Shown piece by piece: positions 1 through 5,279 of a stretch of DNA of 5,792 nucleotides. The position numbers and the translations under genes were made by a program. Origin of the DNA: 66-474 sp035249175. Lineage in GTDB: Bacteria; Pseudomonadota; Gammaproteobacteria; Xanthomonadales; Rhodanobacteraceae. Where the stretch lies: the NCBI GenBank assembly GCA_035249175.1, contig DATFGT010000128.1:1-5792 (forward strand), read 5' to 3'. How positions within the stretch are numbered: position 1 is the stretch's first letter; the number at the start of each line of letters is the position of its first letter. Below the pieces are notes generated by a model. That model was not told the origin of the DNA. It saw only the letters and a program-made list of their open reading frames with translations, and searched no databases.

Positions 1-453
1 TTCGGCGCGGCGCACGACGTCCTCGATCATGGACACCAGGCCCATGTGCATGCCGTCGTTGGGGTGGTAGATGCGCTCGACGCCGTAGTCCTGCAGCTCG
101 CGGATCTCCTCGGGCGTGATCGTGCCGCCACCGCCGCCGAACACGCGGATGTGGCCGGCGTCGCGTTCCTTCAGCATGTCGACCATGTACTTGAAGTACT
201 CGACGTGGCCGCCCTGGTAGGACGACATGGCGATCGCGTCGGCATCCTCCTGCAATGCCGCGCGCACCACGTCCTCGACCGAGCGGTTGTGGCCCAGGTG
301 GATCACCTCCGCGCCTTGCGACTGGATGATCCGCCGCATGATGTTGATCGCCGCGTCGTGGCCATCGAACAGGCTGGCGGCGGTGACGAAGCGCAGCGGC
401 GTGGTGTCGGGCCTGGCTTCGCTGGACGAAAGATCGATGGCAGTTTGGCTCAT
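1..453 (-). CDS. icmF: Fused B12-dependent acyl-CoA mutase (IcmF type), N-terminal part
   Basis: The minus strand is open from an ATG at 453-451 to the left edge, giving the first 151 residues of a longer protein. After a ~20-residue lead, RFVTAASLFDGHDAAI starts a Rossmann-like cobalamin-binding domain. His32 in DGHD is the expected lower axial cobalt ligand. SSYQGGH (77-83) and the glycine run FGGGGG (105-110) match the rest of the B12-site signature. A B12 domain at the N-terminus is the arrangement of IcmF (B12 domain, then MeaB-like GTPase chaperone, then substrate-binding mutase domain, about 1,090 residues). In ordinary methylmalonyl-CoA mutase it is C-terminal. Known IcmF interconverts isobutyryl-CoA and n-butyryl-CoA with adenosylcobalamin, and some members also act on isovaleryl-CoA. 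The GTPase and mutase domains lie outside the window, so substrate is unproven; a stand-alone B12 subunit is the main alternative. It is divergent from the exported-protein gene. Confidence 0.85.
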   Translation of the reverse strand, partial: MSQTAIDLSSSEARPDTTPLRFVTAASLFDGHDAAINIMRRIIQSQGAEVIHLGHNRSVEDVVRAALQEDADAIAMSSYQGGHVEYFKYMVDMLKERDAGHIRVFGGGGGTITPEEIRELQDYGVERIYHPNDGMHMGLVSMIEDVVRRAE

Positions 454-459
454 TCCCGC

Positions 460-465
460 ATTCTA
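460..465 (-). promoter_or_regulatory. Candidate -10 hexamer of the mutase gene, placed for a leaderless start
   Basis: On the minus strand TAGAAT (5 of 6 to TATAAT) ends six bases before the ATG at 453. Initiation at the usual distance would put +1 on the A of the start codon. The intervening GCGGGA touches the ATG, too close for a normal Shine-Dalgarno site. A partial -35 (TGAACA, plus coordinates 485-490) sits at a long 19-bp spacing. The assignment rests on sequence and position only. Confidence 0.4.
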
Positions 466-612
466 ACCCGTGCTGAATGGGGCCTGTTCACGCTGCGCCA
501 TGTGGCCACGCCGAAACCCGACGCGATCTGAATGAACGCGCGGTAAAAGTGCCACGATGGGTGGAGTCGTGCGTTACCCTCAAAGCGAGGCCAAATTTCG
601 GCCGATCACGAC

Positions 613-617
613 GGAGG
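613..617 (+). promoter_or_regulatory. Shine-Dalgarno site deciding a GTG start
   Basis: GGAGG lies six bases before the GTG at 624-626. It fixes the start of the exported repeat protein there rather than at the in-frame ATG at 477, which has no comparable site and would add 49 residues before an intact signal peptide. Confidence 0.8.
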
Positions 618-623
618 TGCACT

Positions 624-1043
624 GTGCAAACACGCAAACTCGCATTGCTTGCCGCGCTCGCCATTGCAGGGGGCGTCACCGCAGGTTTTGCTCCGACGGC
701 ATCCGCGCAGGTCAGTTTGAGCGTCAGCGTCGGCACGCCGCCGCCACCACCGCGCTATGAGGTGGTGCCGGCACCGCGTCCAGGCTACGTGTGGGCGCCG
801 GGGTACTGGAACTGGAACGACGGCCGCTACATCTGGGTCGGCGGCGTATGGCACCGCGCACGCCCGGGCTACGTCTATTACAGCCCGCGCTGGGTGCGCA
901 GTGGCAACCGCTGGGTGTATCACCAGTCGCACTGGAACCACGACCCGCATTGGCGCGGACGCCACGACAATGGTCGTCACCGTGGCTGGGACAAGCGTCG
1001 TGGCGATCGAGATCATGATCATGATCACGGTCACGGCCATTGA
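624..1043 (+). CDS. Exported YXWxxGxW-repeat protein with His-rich tail
   Basis: The predicted product has 139 residues. It opens with a Sec-type signal peptide: MQTRK, a hydrophobic stretch LALLAALAIAGGVTAGFA, and an ASA|Q cleavage site near residue 29. A proline run (PPPPPR) follows, then aromatic repeats of the YXWxxGxW kind: YVWAPGYWNW, YIWVGGVWHR, and degenerate copies in YYSPRWVRSGNRWVYHQSHW. This pattern is typical of small periplasmic or outer-membrane-associated proteins of unknown function in proteobacteria. The C-terminus is strongly charged and His-rich, ending DRDHDHDHGHGH, which could bind divalent metals; that is inference. There is no lipobox cysteine, so it is probably soluble in the periplasm. 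The gene appears monocistronic: a strong ribosome site precedes the GTG and an intrinsic terminator follows within about 20 bases. Confidence 0.85.
   Translation: MQTRKLALLAALAIAGGVTAGFAPTASAQVSLSVSVGTPPPPPRYEVVPAPRPGYVWAPGYWNWNDGRYIWVGGVWHRARPGYVYYSPRWVRSGNRWVYHQSHWNHDPHWRGRHDNGRHRGWDKRRGDRDHDHDHGHGH
1005..1026 (+). repeat. Four GATC-containing hexamers in tandem
   Basis: GATCGA, GATCAT, GATCAT and GATC(AC) follow each other at an exact 6-bp period, with a fifth GATC at 1042-1045 spanning the stop region. They lie in the codons for the Asp-His tail of the exported protein (GAT CAT pairs), so protein composition explains most of the repeat. Such a tract could vary in length by slippage in whole two-residue steps. 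Confidence 0.6.
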
Positions 1044-1061
1044 TCGCTGGTTCTGAAACGA

Positions 1062-1090
1062 AGCCCGGCGCACAAGCGCCGGGCTTTTTT
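1062..1090 (+). terminator. Intrinsic terminator after the exported-protein gene
   Basis: A perfect 10-bp stem (AGCCCGGCGC / GCGCCGGGCT) with loop ACAA is followed by a run of six T, starting 18 bases after the TGA at 1041-1043. On the minus strand the same stem is followed only by TTCGTTTC, so it would be at best a weak stop for transcripts coming from the convergent monooxygenase gene. Confidence 0.92.
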
Positions 1091-1165
1091 GTGGACACGG
1101 AATTTCGGCGCGTGCGCCGGGGCTATTCGGATTTGGACTCCGGCCCTCTGCTGCGGTAACGGCGC

Positions 1166-2431
1166 TCAGCGGGAAACCTCATGCCGGCGGAGGCCGGCAT
1201 CCAGTGATAGCGAAGCCGGCGTGTGCACGTGTTCCCGCCGCAAGCCGTAACCGAACAGCCGCGCGGGGATGTGCCGCACGGCCCGGAAGTGCAAAAGAAA
1301 CCTCAGCAGCGCCGGTACGCGCGGCGGTTCGCCGGACTGTTCCAGCACGCGCGAGATCAGGCGTTTCTGCATCGCGATCTGCACGCGCTGCACGACTTTC
1401 ACCGGCCATTCGCGGCGCTGCTGGATTTGTGCGAGCAGCGACTCGTCGATCGCACCGCCTTGTCGCAACGGCTGGGTGAGCGCGTTGGCCGCAGCCACCG
1501 CATCCTGGATCGCGAGATTGATGCCGACGCCGCCGATCGGCGACATCGCATGCGCGGCATCGCCCATCAGCAGCAGCCCCGGTTTGTGCCAGCGTTCCAG
1601 CCGGTCCACCTGCACCGACAGCGTGCTGACCTTGTCCCAGGATTCGATCGCTGTCCTTCGATCGGCCAGGAACGGCGCGAGTTGCGCCACGGTTTCGCGC
1701 AGCGCATCGACCGAACGCGCTCGCAAGGCCGCGTCGCTGCTCTTGGGCACCAGGAACGCCACTTGCCAATAATCGGTCCGATTGAGCAACACCATCATGT
1801 GGCCGCGATCGACGATGCCGAACGTGTCCTGCGGATCGGATTCGCTGCGCGGCATCCGGAACCACAACACGTCCATGGGCGCACCGTATTCGCGCGCCTT
1901 GAGGCCCGCGGCTTCGCGCAAGGTCGAGCGGCGGCCGTCACAGGCGATCACGAGATCCGCGCGCAACGCGTAGTCGCCTTCCGGCGACTCGACCCGCACA
2001 CCGATCGTGCGATCACCCTCCTCGATCAATCCCGTCGCCTGATGGCGCATGCGCAAGTCGAACGTGGGCAACTTGCGCCCGGCATCGACCAGCATGTCCA
2101 GGAAATCCCACTGCGGCACCAACGCCAGATAGTCGTACGGCTTCAGGCCACGGAAATCGACGATCTGTTGCTCGCGTCCCGCGACGATGCCGGCGAGGTG
2201 ATCGACGCGTCGCTGCGGCAGCTTCTCGAATGTATCGCGCAGACCGATCTCATCGAGGATCGCGAGCGTGGACGGATGCACCGTGTCGCCGCGGAAATCG
2301 CGCAGGAAGTCGCCGTGTTTTTCCAGCACCGCCACCGGCACGCCGGCGCGCGCCAGCAGCAGCCCCAGCATCATCCCGGCGGGACCGCCACCGACGATGC
2401 AGCAACGGGAGTGCGCGTTCATCTCGGGCAT
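1166..2431 (-). CDS. FAD-dependent monooxygenase of the PHBH/UbiH fold, substrate unknown
   Basis: The predicted product has 421 residues, close to the usual size of single-component aromatic hydroxylases. The FAD-binding signatures are in order: GGGPAG at 14-19 with Glu37 ending the second strand (ADP ribose contact), the DG motif in ACDGRRSTLR (Asp165-Gly166), and the GD motif in LMGDAAHAMSPIGGVGIN (Gly290-Asp291). Such enzymes use NAD(P)H and O2 to hydroxylate a ring or related substrate. RDFRGDTVHPSTLAIL resembles unassigned COG0654 members, so no substrate is claimed. The ATG at 2431 is chosen because GGAG (minus strand, 2441-2438) precedes it by six bases; the ATG at 2422 would place that site 15 bases away. 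Upstream codons stay open to 2902 but run through the divergent promoter and dehydrogenase gene and carry no family sequence. The last residues (LDAGLRRHEVSR) are encoded largely by a REP-like palindrome. It stands alone, divergent from leucine dehydrogenase. Confidence 0.9.
   Translation of the reverse strand: MPEMNAHSRCCIVGGGPAGMMLGLLLARAGVPVAVLEKHGDFLRDFRGDTVHPSTLAILDEIGLRDTFEKLPQRRVDHLAGIVAGREQQIVDFRGLKPYDYLALVPQWDFLDMLVDAGRKLPTFDLRMRHQATGLIEEGDRTIGVRVESPEGDYALRADLVIACDGRRSTLREAAGLKAREYGAPMDVLWFRMPRSESDPQDTFGIVDRGHMMVLLNRTDYWQVAFLVPKSSDAALRARSVDALRETVAQLAPFLADRRTAIESWDKVSTLSVQVDRLERWHKPGLLLMGDAAHAMSPIGGVGINLAIQDAVAAANALTQPLRQGGAIDESLLAQIQQRREWPVKVVQRVQIAMQKRLISRVLEQSGEPPRVPALLRFLLHFRAVRHIPARLFGYGLRREHVHTPASLSLDAGLRRHEVSR
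1181..1200. repeat. REP-like palindrome inside the 3' end of the monooxygenase gene
   Basis: ATGCCGGC and GCCGGCAT form a perfect 8-bp inverted repeat around the loop GGAG, flanked by CCTC and CCAG. On the minus strand it reads as a GGATGCCGGCC...CCGGCATGA-type element, familiar as a dispersed extragenic palindrome in Xanthomonadales and relatives. Here it supplies codons for the monooxygenase tail, and the stop lies 13 bases beyond it. Family membership is from memory, not a search. Confidence 0.65.
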
Positions 2432-2501
2432 TGCGTGCTCCAGGCGCCGGGAGTGCGGATCGTGCAAGGGCATGGCGGGCTGCGCAACCGCGGGGCCCGA
2501 C

Positions 2502-2515
2502 GTATTCCGCAATAC
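2502..2515. promoter_or_regulatory. Small dyad in the divergent monooxygenase / leucine dehydrogenase region
   Basis: GTATT-CCGC-AATAC is a perfect 5-bp dyad lying 71 bp ahead of the monooxygenase start and about 40 bp upstream of the -35 of the leucine dehydrogenase promoter. Its place between divergent genes fits an operator, but a dyad this short can arise by chance. Confidence 0.2.
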
Positions 2516-2554
2516 ACGCGAGATGCTGCGCGCAAAGGATTGATCTGTCTGGCA

Positions 2555-2584
2555 TTCACACCCCCATGCCGCGCCAGCTACAAT
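2555..2584 (+). promoter_or_regulatory. Sigma70-type promoter of the leucine dehydrogenase gene
   Basis: TTCACA (2555-2560, 5 of 6 to TTGACA) and TACAAT (2579-2584, 5 of 6 to TATAAT) are separated by 18 bp, with a predicted start near 2591. It is the only good -10 between the divergent monooxygenase start and the ATG at 2712; downstream the leader is nearly all GC. The predicted untranslated leader is about 120 bases. Confidence 0.65.
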
Positions 2585-2593
2585 AGGCGGCTG

Positions 2594-2639
2594 CGAACGC
2601 TGGACCGGGCCATTTCGAAGCCCCGCCAGCGTTCGTTTT
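2594..2639 (+). promoter_or_regulatory. Leader hairpin 1 with T-tract (possible attenuator)
   Basis: CGAACGCTGG (2594-2603) and CCAGCGTTCG (2626-2635) are exact inverted repeats. A nested GGGC/GCCC pair (2607-2610 / 2620-2623) further closes the 22-base loop. TTTT follows at once (2636-2639). No plus-strand gene lies upstream to be terminated, so the structure falls in the leucine dehydrogenase leader, at the very 5' end of the predicted transcript. It may be an attenuator, an RNA-stabilising 5' stem, or the end of a short RNA. Confidence 0.5.
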
Positions 2640-2647
2640 CCATCCGC

Positions 2648-2670
2648 GGCGCCGTGCGGCGCCCCCTTTT
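2648..2670 (+). promoter_or_regulatory. Leader hairpin 2 with T-tract
   Basis: GGCGCC (2648-2653) and GGCGCC (2658-2663) pair around the loop GTGC, followed by CCC and TTTT. It lies nine bases past the T-tract of the first leader hairpin and about 40 bases ahead of the dehydrogenase start. The three C between stem and T-run make it a poorer terminator shape than the first. Confidence 0.35.
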
Positions 2671-2711
2671 CGACACCCGCGCCGAGTCGTGCGCAACTGG
2701 AGCAAGCCCCG

Positions 2712-3815
2712 ATGCTTTTCGAAACCATCGCCACCACAGGCCACGAGCAGGTCGTGTTCTGCCAGAGCAAGGATGCCGGCCTCAAGGCCATCATCGCGAT
2801 CCACAACACCGTGCTGGGCCCCGCGCTGGGCGGCCTGCGCATGTGGCCGTACAAGACCGACGAGGAAGCGCTGAACGACGTGCTTCGGTTGTCGCGCGGC
2901 ATGACCTACAAGAACGCGGTGGCGGGCCTGAATCTCGGCGGTGGCAAGGCGGTGATCATCGGCGATCCCGCCAAGGACAAGTCCGAGGCGCTGTTCCGCG
3001 CGCTGGGCCGCTTCATCAATTCGTTGCACGGCCGCTACATCACGGCCGAGGACGTCGGCATCGACGTCAACGACATGGAATACGTGTACCGCGAAACCGA
3101 ATTCGTGACCGGCGTGCACCAGGTGCACGGCGGTTCGGGCGACCCTTCGCCGTTCACCGCGTATGGTGCGCTGCAGGGCGTGATGGCGACGCTCAACTAC
3201 AAGCACGGCAACGAAGACATCGGCAAGTACCGCTTCGCGGTGCAGGGCGCGGGCCACGTGGGCAGCGAGTTCATCAAGCTGTTGCGCGAACAGGGCGCCA
3301 AGGTGTTCGTCACCGACATCAACAAGGATGCGGTGCAGCGCTGCGTCGATGAACTCGGGTGCGAAGCCGTGGGCATCGACGAAATCTACGACGTCGATTG
3401 CGACGTCTACAGCCCGTGCGCGCTGGGCGGGACGGTGAACGAGCAGACCATCGACCGCATCAAGGCGCCGATCATCTGCGGCATCGCCAACAACCAGCTT
3501 TCCACCGACGCGATCGGCGACGAATTGATGAAGCGCGGCGTGGTGTACGCACCCGACTACGCGGTCAACGCCGGCGGCGTGATGAACGTGTCGCTCGAAA
3601 TCGACGGTTACAACCGCGAGCGCGCGATGCGCATGATGCGCAGCATCTATTACAACGTCGGCCGCATCTTCCAGATCGCCGACCGCGACGGCATCCCGAC
3701 CTACAAGGCCGCCGACCGGATGGCCGAGGAACGCATCAACGCCATCGGCAAGATCAAGCTTCCGACGATGGGCAACGACGGTGCGCGGTTCCTCGGCAGG
3801 ATGCGGGGGCAGTAG
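2712..3815 (+). CDS. ldh: Leucine dehydrogenase (Glu/Leu/Phe/Val dehydrogenase family)
   Basis: The predicted product has 367 residues, the usual length for the family. It catalyses NAD-dependent oxidative deamination of leucine, and usually valine and isoleucine, to the 2-ketoacids and ammonia, reversibly, in the cytoplasm. It closely follows Bacillus leucine dehydrogenase: GPALGGLRMWPY (36-47), RGMTYKNAVAGLNLGGGKAVIIGDP with substrate Lys67 and catalytic Lys79, and GRYITAEDVG (107-116). The NAD-binding half has GAGHVG (179-184) and an acidic Asp202 after the second strand, favouring NAD over NADP. APDYAVNAGGVMNV (280-293) and ADRMAEERI near the C-terminus complete the match. Valine or phenylalanine specificity cannot be excluded by eye. 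GGAG (2699-2702) stands nine bases before the ATG. It has its own promoter with a structured leader. Isovaleryl-CoA dehydrogenase follows 221 bp downstream, two enzymatic steps later in leucine breakdown. Note that ldh is also used for lactate dehydrogenase. Confidence 0.95.
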   Translation: MLFETIATTGHEQVVFCQSKDAGLKAIIAIHNTVLGPALGGLRMWPYKTDEEALNDVLRLSRGMTYKNAVAGLNLGGGKAVIIGDPAKDKSEALFRALGRFINSLHGRYITAEDVGIDVNDMEYVYRETEFVTGVHQVHGGSGDPSPFTAYGALQGVMATLNYKHGNEDIGKYRFAVQGAGHVGSEFIKLLREQGAKVFVTDINKDAVQRCVDELGCEAVGIDEIYDVDCDVYSPCALGGTVNEQTIDRIKAPIICGIANNQLSTDAIGDELMKRGVVYAPDYAVNAGGVMNVSLEIDGYNRERAMRMMRSIYYNVGRIFQIADRDGIPTYKAADRMAEERINAIGKIKLPTMGNDGARFLGRMRGQ

Positions 3816-3825
3816 GACTCGGGAC

Positions 3826-3850
3826 CCGGGAAACCTTATCCCGGCCCTTT
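3826..3850 (+). terminator. Weak hairpin after leucine dehydrogenase, possible terminator
   Basis: CCGGGA (3826-3831) and TCCCGG (3839-3844) form a 6-bp stem with a 7-base loop, followed by CCCTTT, starting 10 bases after the TAG. The stem is short and the T-run poor, so it may only slow transcription or protect the 3' end, perhaps together with the large palindrome that follows. Confidence 0.3.
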
Positions 3851-3852
3851 GT

Positions 3853-3960
3853 CGTCATTCCGGGGCGCCCCGAAGAGGTGAACCCGGAATCGGTTTTAGC
3901 GCCACAAATGACCGATTCCGGGTTCTGCCCGCGAGCGACGCGGGCAGCCCCGGAATAACG
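3853..3960. repeat. 108-bp imperfect palindrome, dispersed-repeat (REP/MITE-like) element
   Basis: The ends CGTCATTCCGGGGC (3853-3866) and GCCCCGGAATAACG (3947-3960) are inverted repeats with 13 of 14 matches. Inside, AACCCGGAATCGGT (3881-3894) and ACCGATTCCGGGTT (3911-3924) are exact 14-bp inverted repeats around a 16-base loop. Between these arms sit smaller palindromes: GGGGCGCCCC (3862-3871) on the left, and GCCCGCG/CGCGGGC (3927-3945, loop AGCGA) on the right. The whole can fold into a branched cruciform or RNA. TCATTCCGG...CCGGAATNAC ends are typical of non-coding repeats scattered in GC-rich proteobacteria. I see no target-site duplication and no transposase, so mobility is not shown. 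Short reading frames across it are repeat-derived and not genes. Confidence 0.8.
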
Positions 3961-3989
3961 AAGTAAAGTTGCGAGCGACGCGAATGCGG

Positions 3990-3995
3990 CACAAT
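3990..3995 (+). promoter_or_regulatory. Tentative -10 of the isovaleryl-CoA dehydrogenase gene
   Basis: CACAAT matches TATAAT at 4 of 6 and lies 41 bp ahead of the ATG, in the short stretch between the palindromic repeat and the gene. No good -35 is present: AGTTGC at 17 bp or TTGCGA at 15 bp are poor. It is offered only because this is the least GC-rich hexamer in a plausible place. Confidence 0.25.
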
Positions 3996-4036
3996 GGATC
4001 GCCCATTTGCCGGATTGACATCACAGGGAAAATCGA

Positions 4037-5194
4037 ATGCAACCATTCCAACTCGGTGAAGACATCGACCTGCTGCGCGAAAGCGTGCACGCCTTCGCCG
4101 AGAAGGAAATTGCGCCGCGTGCCGACCAGATCGATCGCGACAACTTGTTTCCGGCCGACCTGTGGAAGAAGCTCGGCGGCATGGGCCTGCTGGGCATCAC
4201 GGTGCCGACCGAATACGGCGGCAGCGGGATGGGCTACCTCGCGCACGTCGTCGCGATGGAAGAAATTTCGCGCGCATCGGGTTCGATCGGATTGTCCTAC
4301 GGCGCGCACTCGAATCTCTGCGTCAACAACATCTTCCACAACGGCAACGAGGCGCAGCGCGGGAAGTACCTCCCGCAATTGTGCTCGGGCGAATTCGTCG
4401 GCGCGCTGGCGATGAGCGAACCCGGCGCGGGCTCCGACGTGGTTGGTTCGATGAAGTGCAAGGCCGAGAAGCGCGGCGACGTGTGGATCGCCAACGGCAA
4501 CAAGATGTGGATCACCAACGGCCCCGACGCCGACGTCGTGCTGGTGTACATGCGCACCGCCGACCGCACCGCGGGCAGCCGCTGCATCACCGCCTTCATC
4601 GTCGAAAAGGGCATGAAGGGTTTCACCACCGCGCAGAAACTCGACAAGCTTGGCATGCGCGGCTCCAACACCTGCGAACTGGTGTTCGAGGATTGCGAAA
4701 TTCCCGATGAAAACCGCGTCGGCGAAGTCAACGAAGGCGTGCGCGTGCTGATGGGCGGCCTCGACACCGAACGGCTGGTGCTGTCGGGTGGACCGATCGG
4801 ATTGATGCAATCGGCCATCGACGTCACCCTGCCCTATGTGCGCGAACGCAAGCAGTTCAACGCGCCGATCGGCAGCTTTGAAATCATGCAGGCCAAGATC
4901 GCCGACATGTACACCGCGCTGCAATCGGCGCGCGCATACGCGTACATGGTCGCGCAGCAATTCGACGCGGGCGTGAAGTCGCGCATCGATCCGGCCTCGT
5001 GCCTGTTGCTGTCCTCGCGCAACGCCGTGGCGGTCGCGCTGGAAGCCATCCAGTCGCTGGGCGGCAACGGCTACATCAACGAATTCCCCACCGGCCGCAT
5101 CCTGCGCGACGCCAAGCTGTACGAGATCGGCGCCGGCACCAACGAAATCCGGCGCATGCTGATCGGCCGCGAGTTGTTCTACGGGAACGCTTGA
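4037..5194 (+). CDS. ivd: Isovaleryl-CoA dehydrogenase
   Basis: The predicted product has 385 residues, a full-length FAD acyl-CoA dehydrogenase. It oxidises isovaleryl-CoA to 3-methylcrotonyl-CoA in leucine breakdown and passes electrons to electron-transfer flavoprotein. The N-terminal helical domain is followed by the family signatures: SYGAHSNLCVNN (87-98), AMSEPGAGSD (125-134), and WITNGPDADVVLVY (158-171). The base is diagnostic. Glu245 in GLDTERLVLSGGP matches the catalytic Glu254 of human isovaleryl-CoA dehydrogenase. The place of the medium-chain enzyme's catalytic Glu, in YEIGAGTNEIRR near the C-terminus, is occupied by Ala366, as expected for this subfamily. QSLGGNGYINEFPTGRILRDAK (339-360) is the C-terminal FAD contact region. 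AGGGA (4025-4029) lies seven bases before the ATG. It is not tightly coupled to leucine dehydrogenase, and the usual downstream partners (methylcrotonyl-CoA carboxylase) do not follow. Confidence 0.95.
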   Translation: MQPFQLGEDIDLLRESVHAFAEKEIAPRADQIDRDNLFPADLWKKLGGMGLLGITVPTEYGGSGMGYLAHVVAMEEISRASGSIGLSYGAHSNLCVNNIFHNGNEAQRGKYLPQLCSGEFVGALAMSEPGAGSDVVGSMKCKAEKRGDVWIANGNKMWITNGPDADVVLVYMRTADRTAGSRCITAFIVEKGMKGFTTAQKLDKLGMRGSNTCELVFEDCEIPDENRVGEVNEGVRVLMGGLDTERLVLSGGPIGLMQSAIDVTLPYVRERKQFNAPIGSFEIMQAKIADMYTALQSARAYAYMVAQQFDAGVKSRIDPASCLLLSSRNAVAVALEAIQSLGGNGYINEFPTGRILRDAKLYEIGAGTNEIRRMLIGRELFYGNA

Positions 5195-5279
5195 TCACGG
5201 CGTGCTTCCGTGGGGCGGGTGACAATCCGCCTTCGGGAGCTGCCTCGCACCGGCATCGTTCCGCAAAAGGTTGAAGCCT

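Noticed and set aside
46..531. 161-codon plus-strand frame opposite the mutase gene
   Set aside because: The opposite strand gives a clear B12-binding domain through this region; the plus frame has no family features and crosses the intergenic region.
589..603. GGCC-AAATTTC-GGCC as an operator before the exported-protein gene
   Set aside because: The arms are only four self-complementary bases and the AAATTT centre is off-axis by one base; there is no supporting second site.
477..623. N-terminal extension of the exported protein from the ATG at 477
   Set aside because: The signal peptide begins at the GTG at 624, which has GGAGG six bases ahead; the extension would bury it and has no ribosome site.
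2585..2711. Leader peptide controlling leucine dehydrogenase
   Set aside because: No ATG occurs in the leader, and frames from GTG or CTG lack ribosome sites and runs of Leu, Ile or Val codons.
2432..2902. N-terminal extension of the monooxygenase by 157 residues
   Set aside because: It would run through the divergent promoter and into the leucine dehydrogenase gene. The family N-terminus begins just before GGGPAG, and a ribosome site fits the ATG at 2431.
1223..3352. 709-codon open frame on the plus strand
   Set aside because: It lies antisense to the monooxygenase, then crosses the promoter and leader and enters the dehydrogenase gene out of frame. The protein has no recognisable motif and is Arg/His/Ala-rich, as expected of a GC-rich shadow frame.
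4015..4020. Perfect TTGACA as a -35 for isovaleryl-CoA dehydrogenase
   Set aside because: A -10 at 16-18 bp would fall on or beyond the start codon (TGCAAC near 4038), with no TATAAT-like hexamer and no room for the ribosome site.
3896..4960. 354-codon minus-strand frame opposite isovaleryl-CoA dehydrogenase
   Set aside because: It is fully antisense to a well-matched enzyme gene, extends into the palindromic repeat, and shows the low-complexity His/Arg/Val composition of a shadow frame.
5214..5231. GGCGG...CCGCC hairpin as terminator of isovaleryl-CoA dehydrogenase
   Set aside because: A five-base stem with an eight-base loop followed by TTCGGG has no T-run; it is ordinary for GC-rich sequence.
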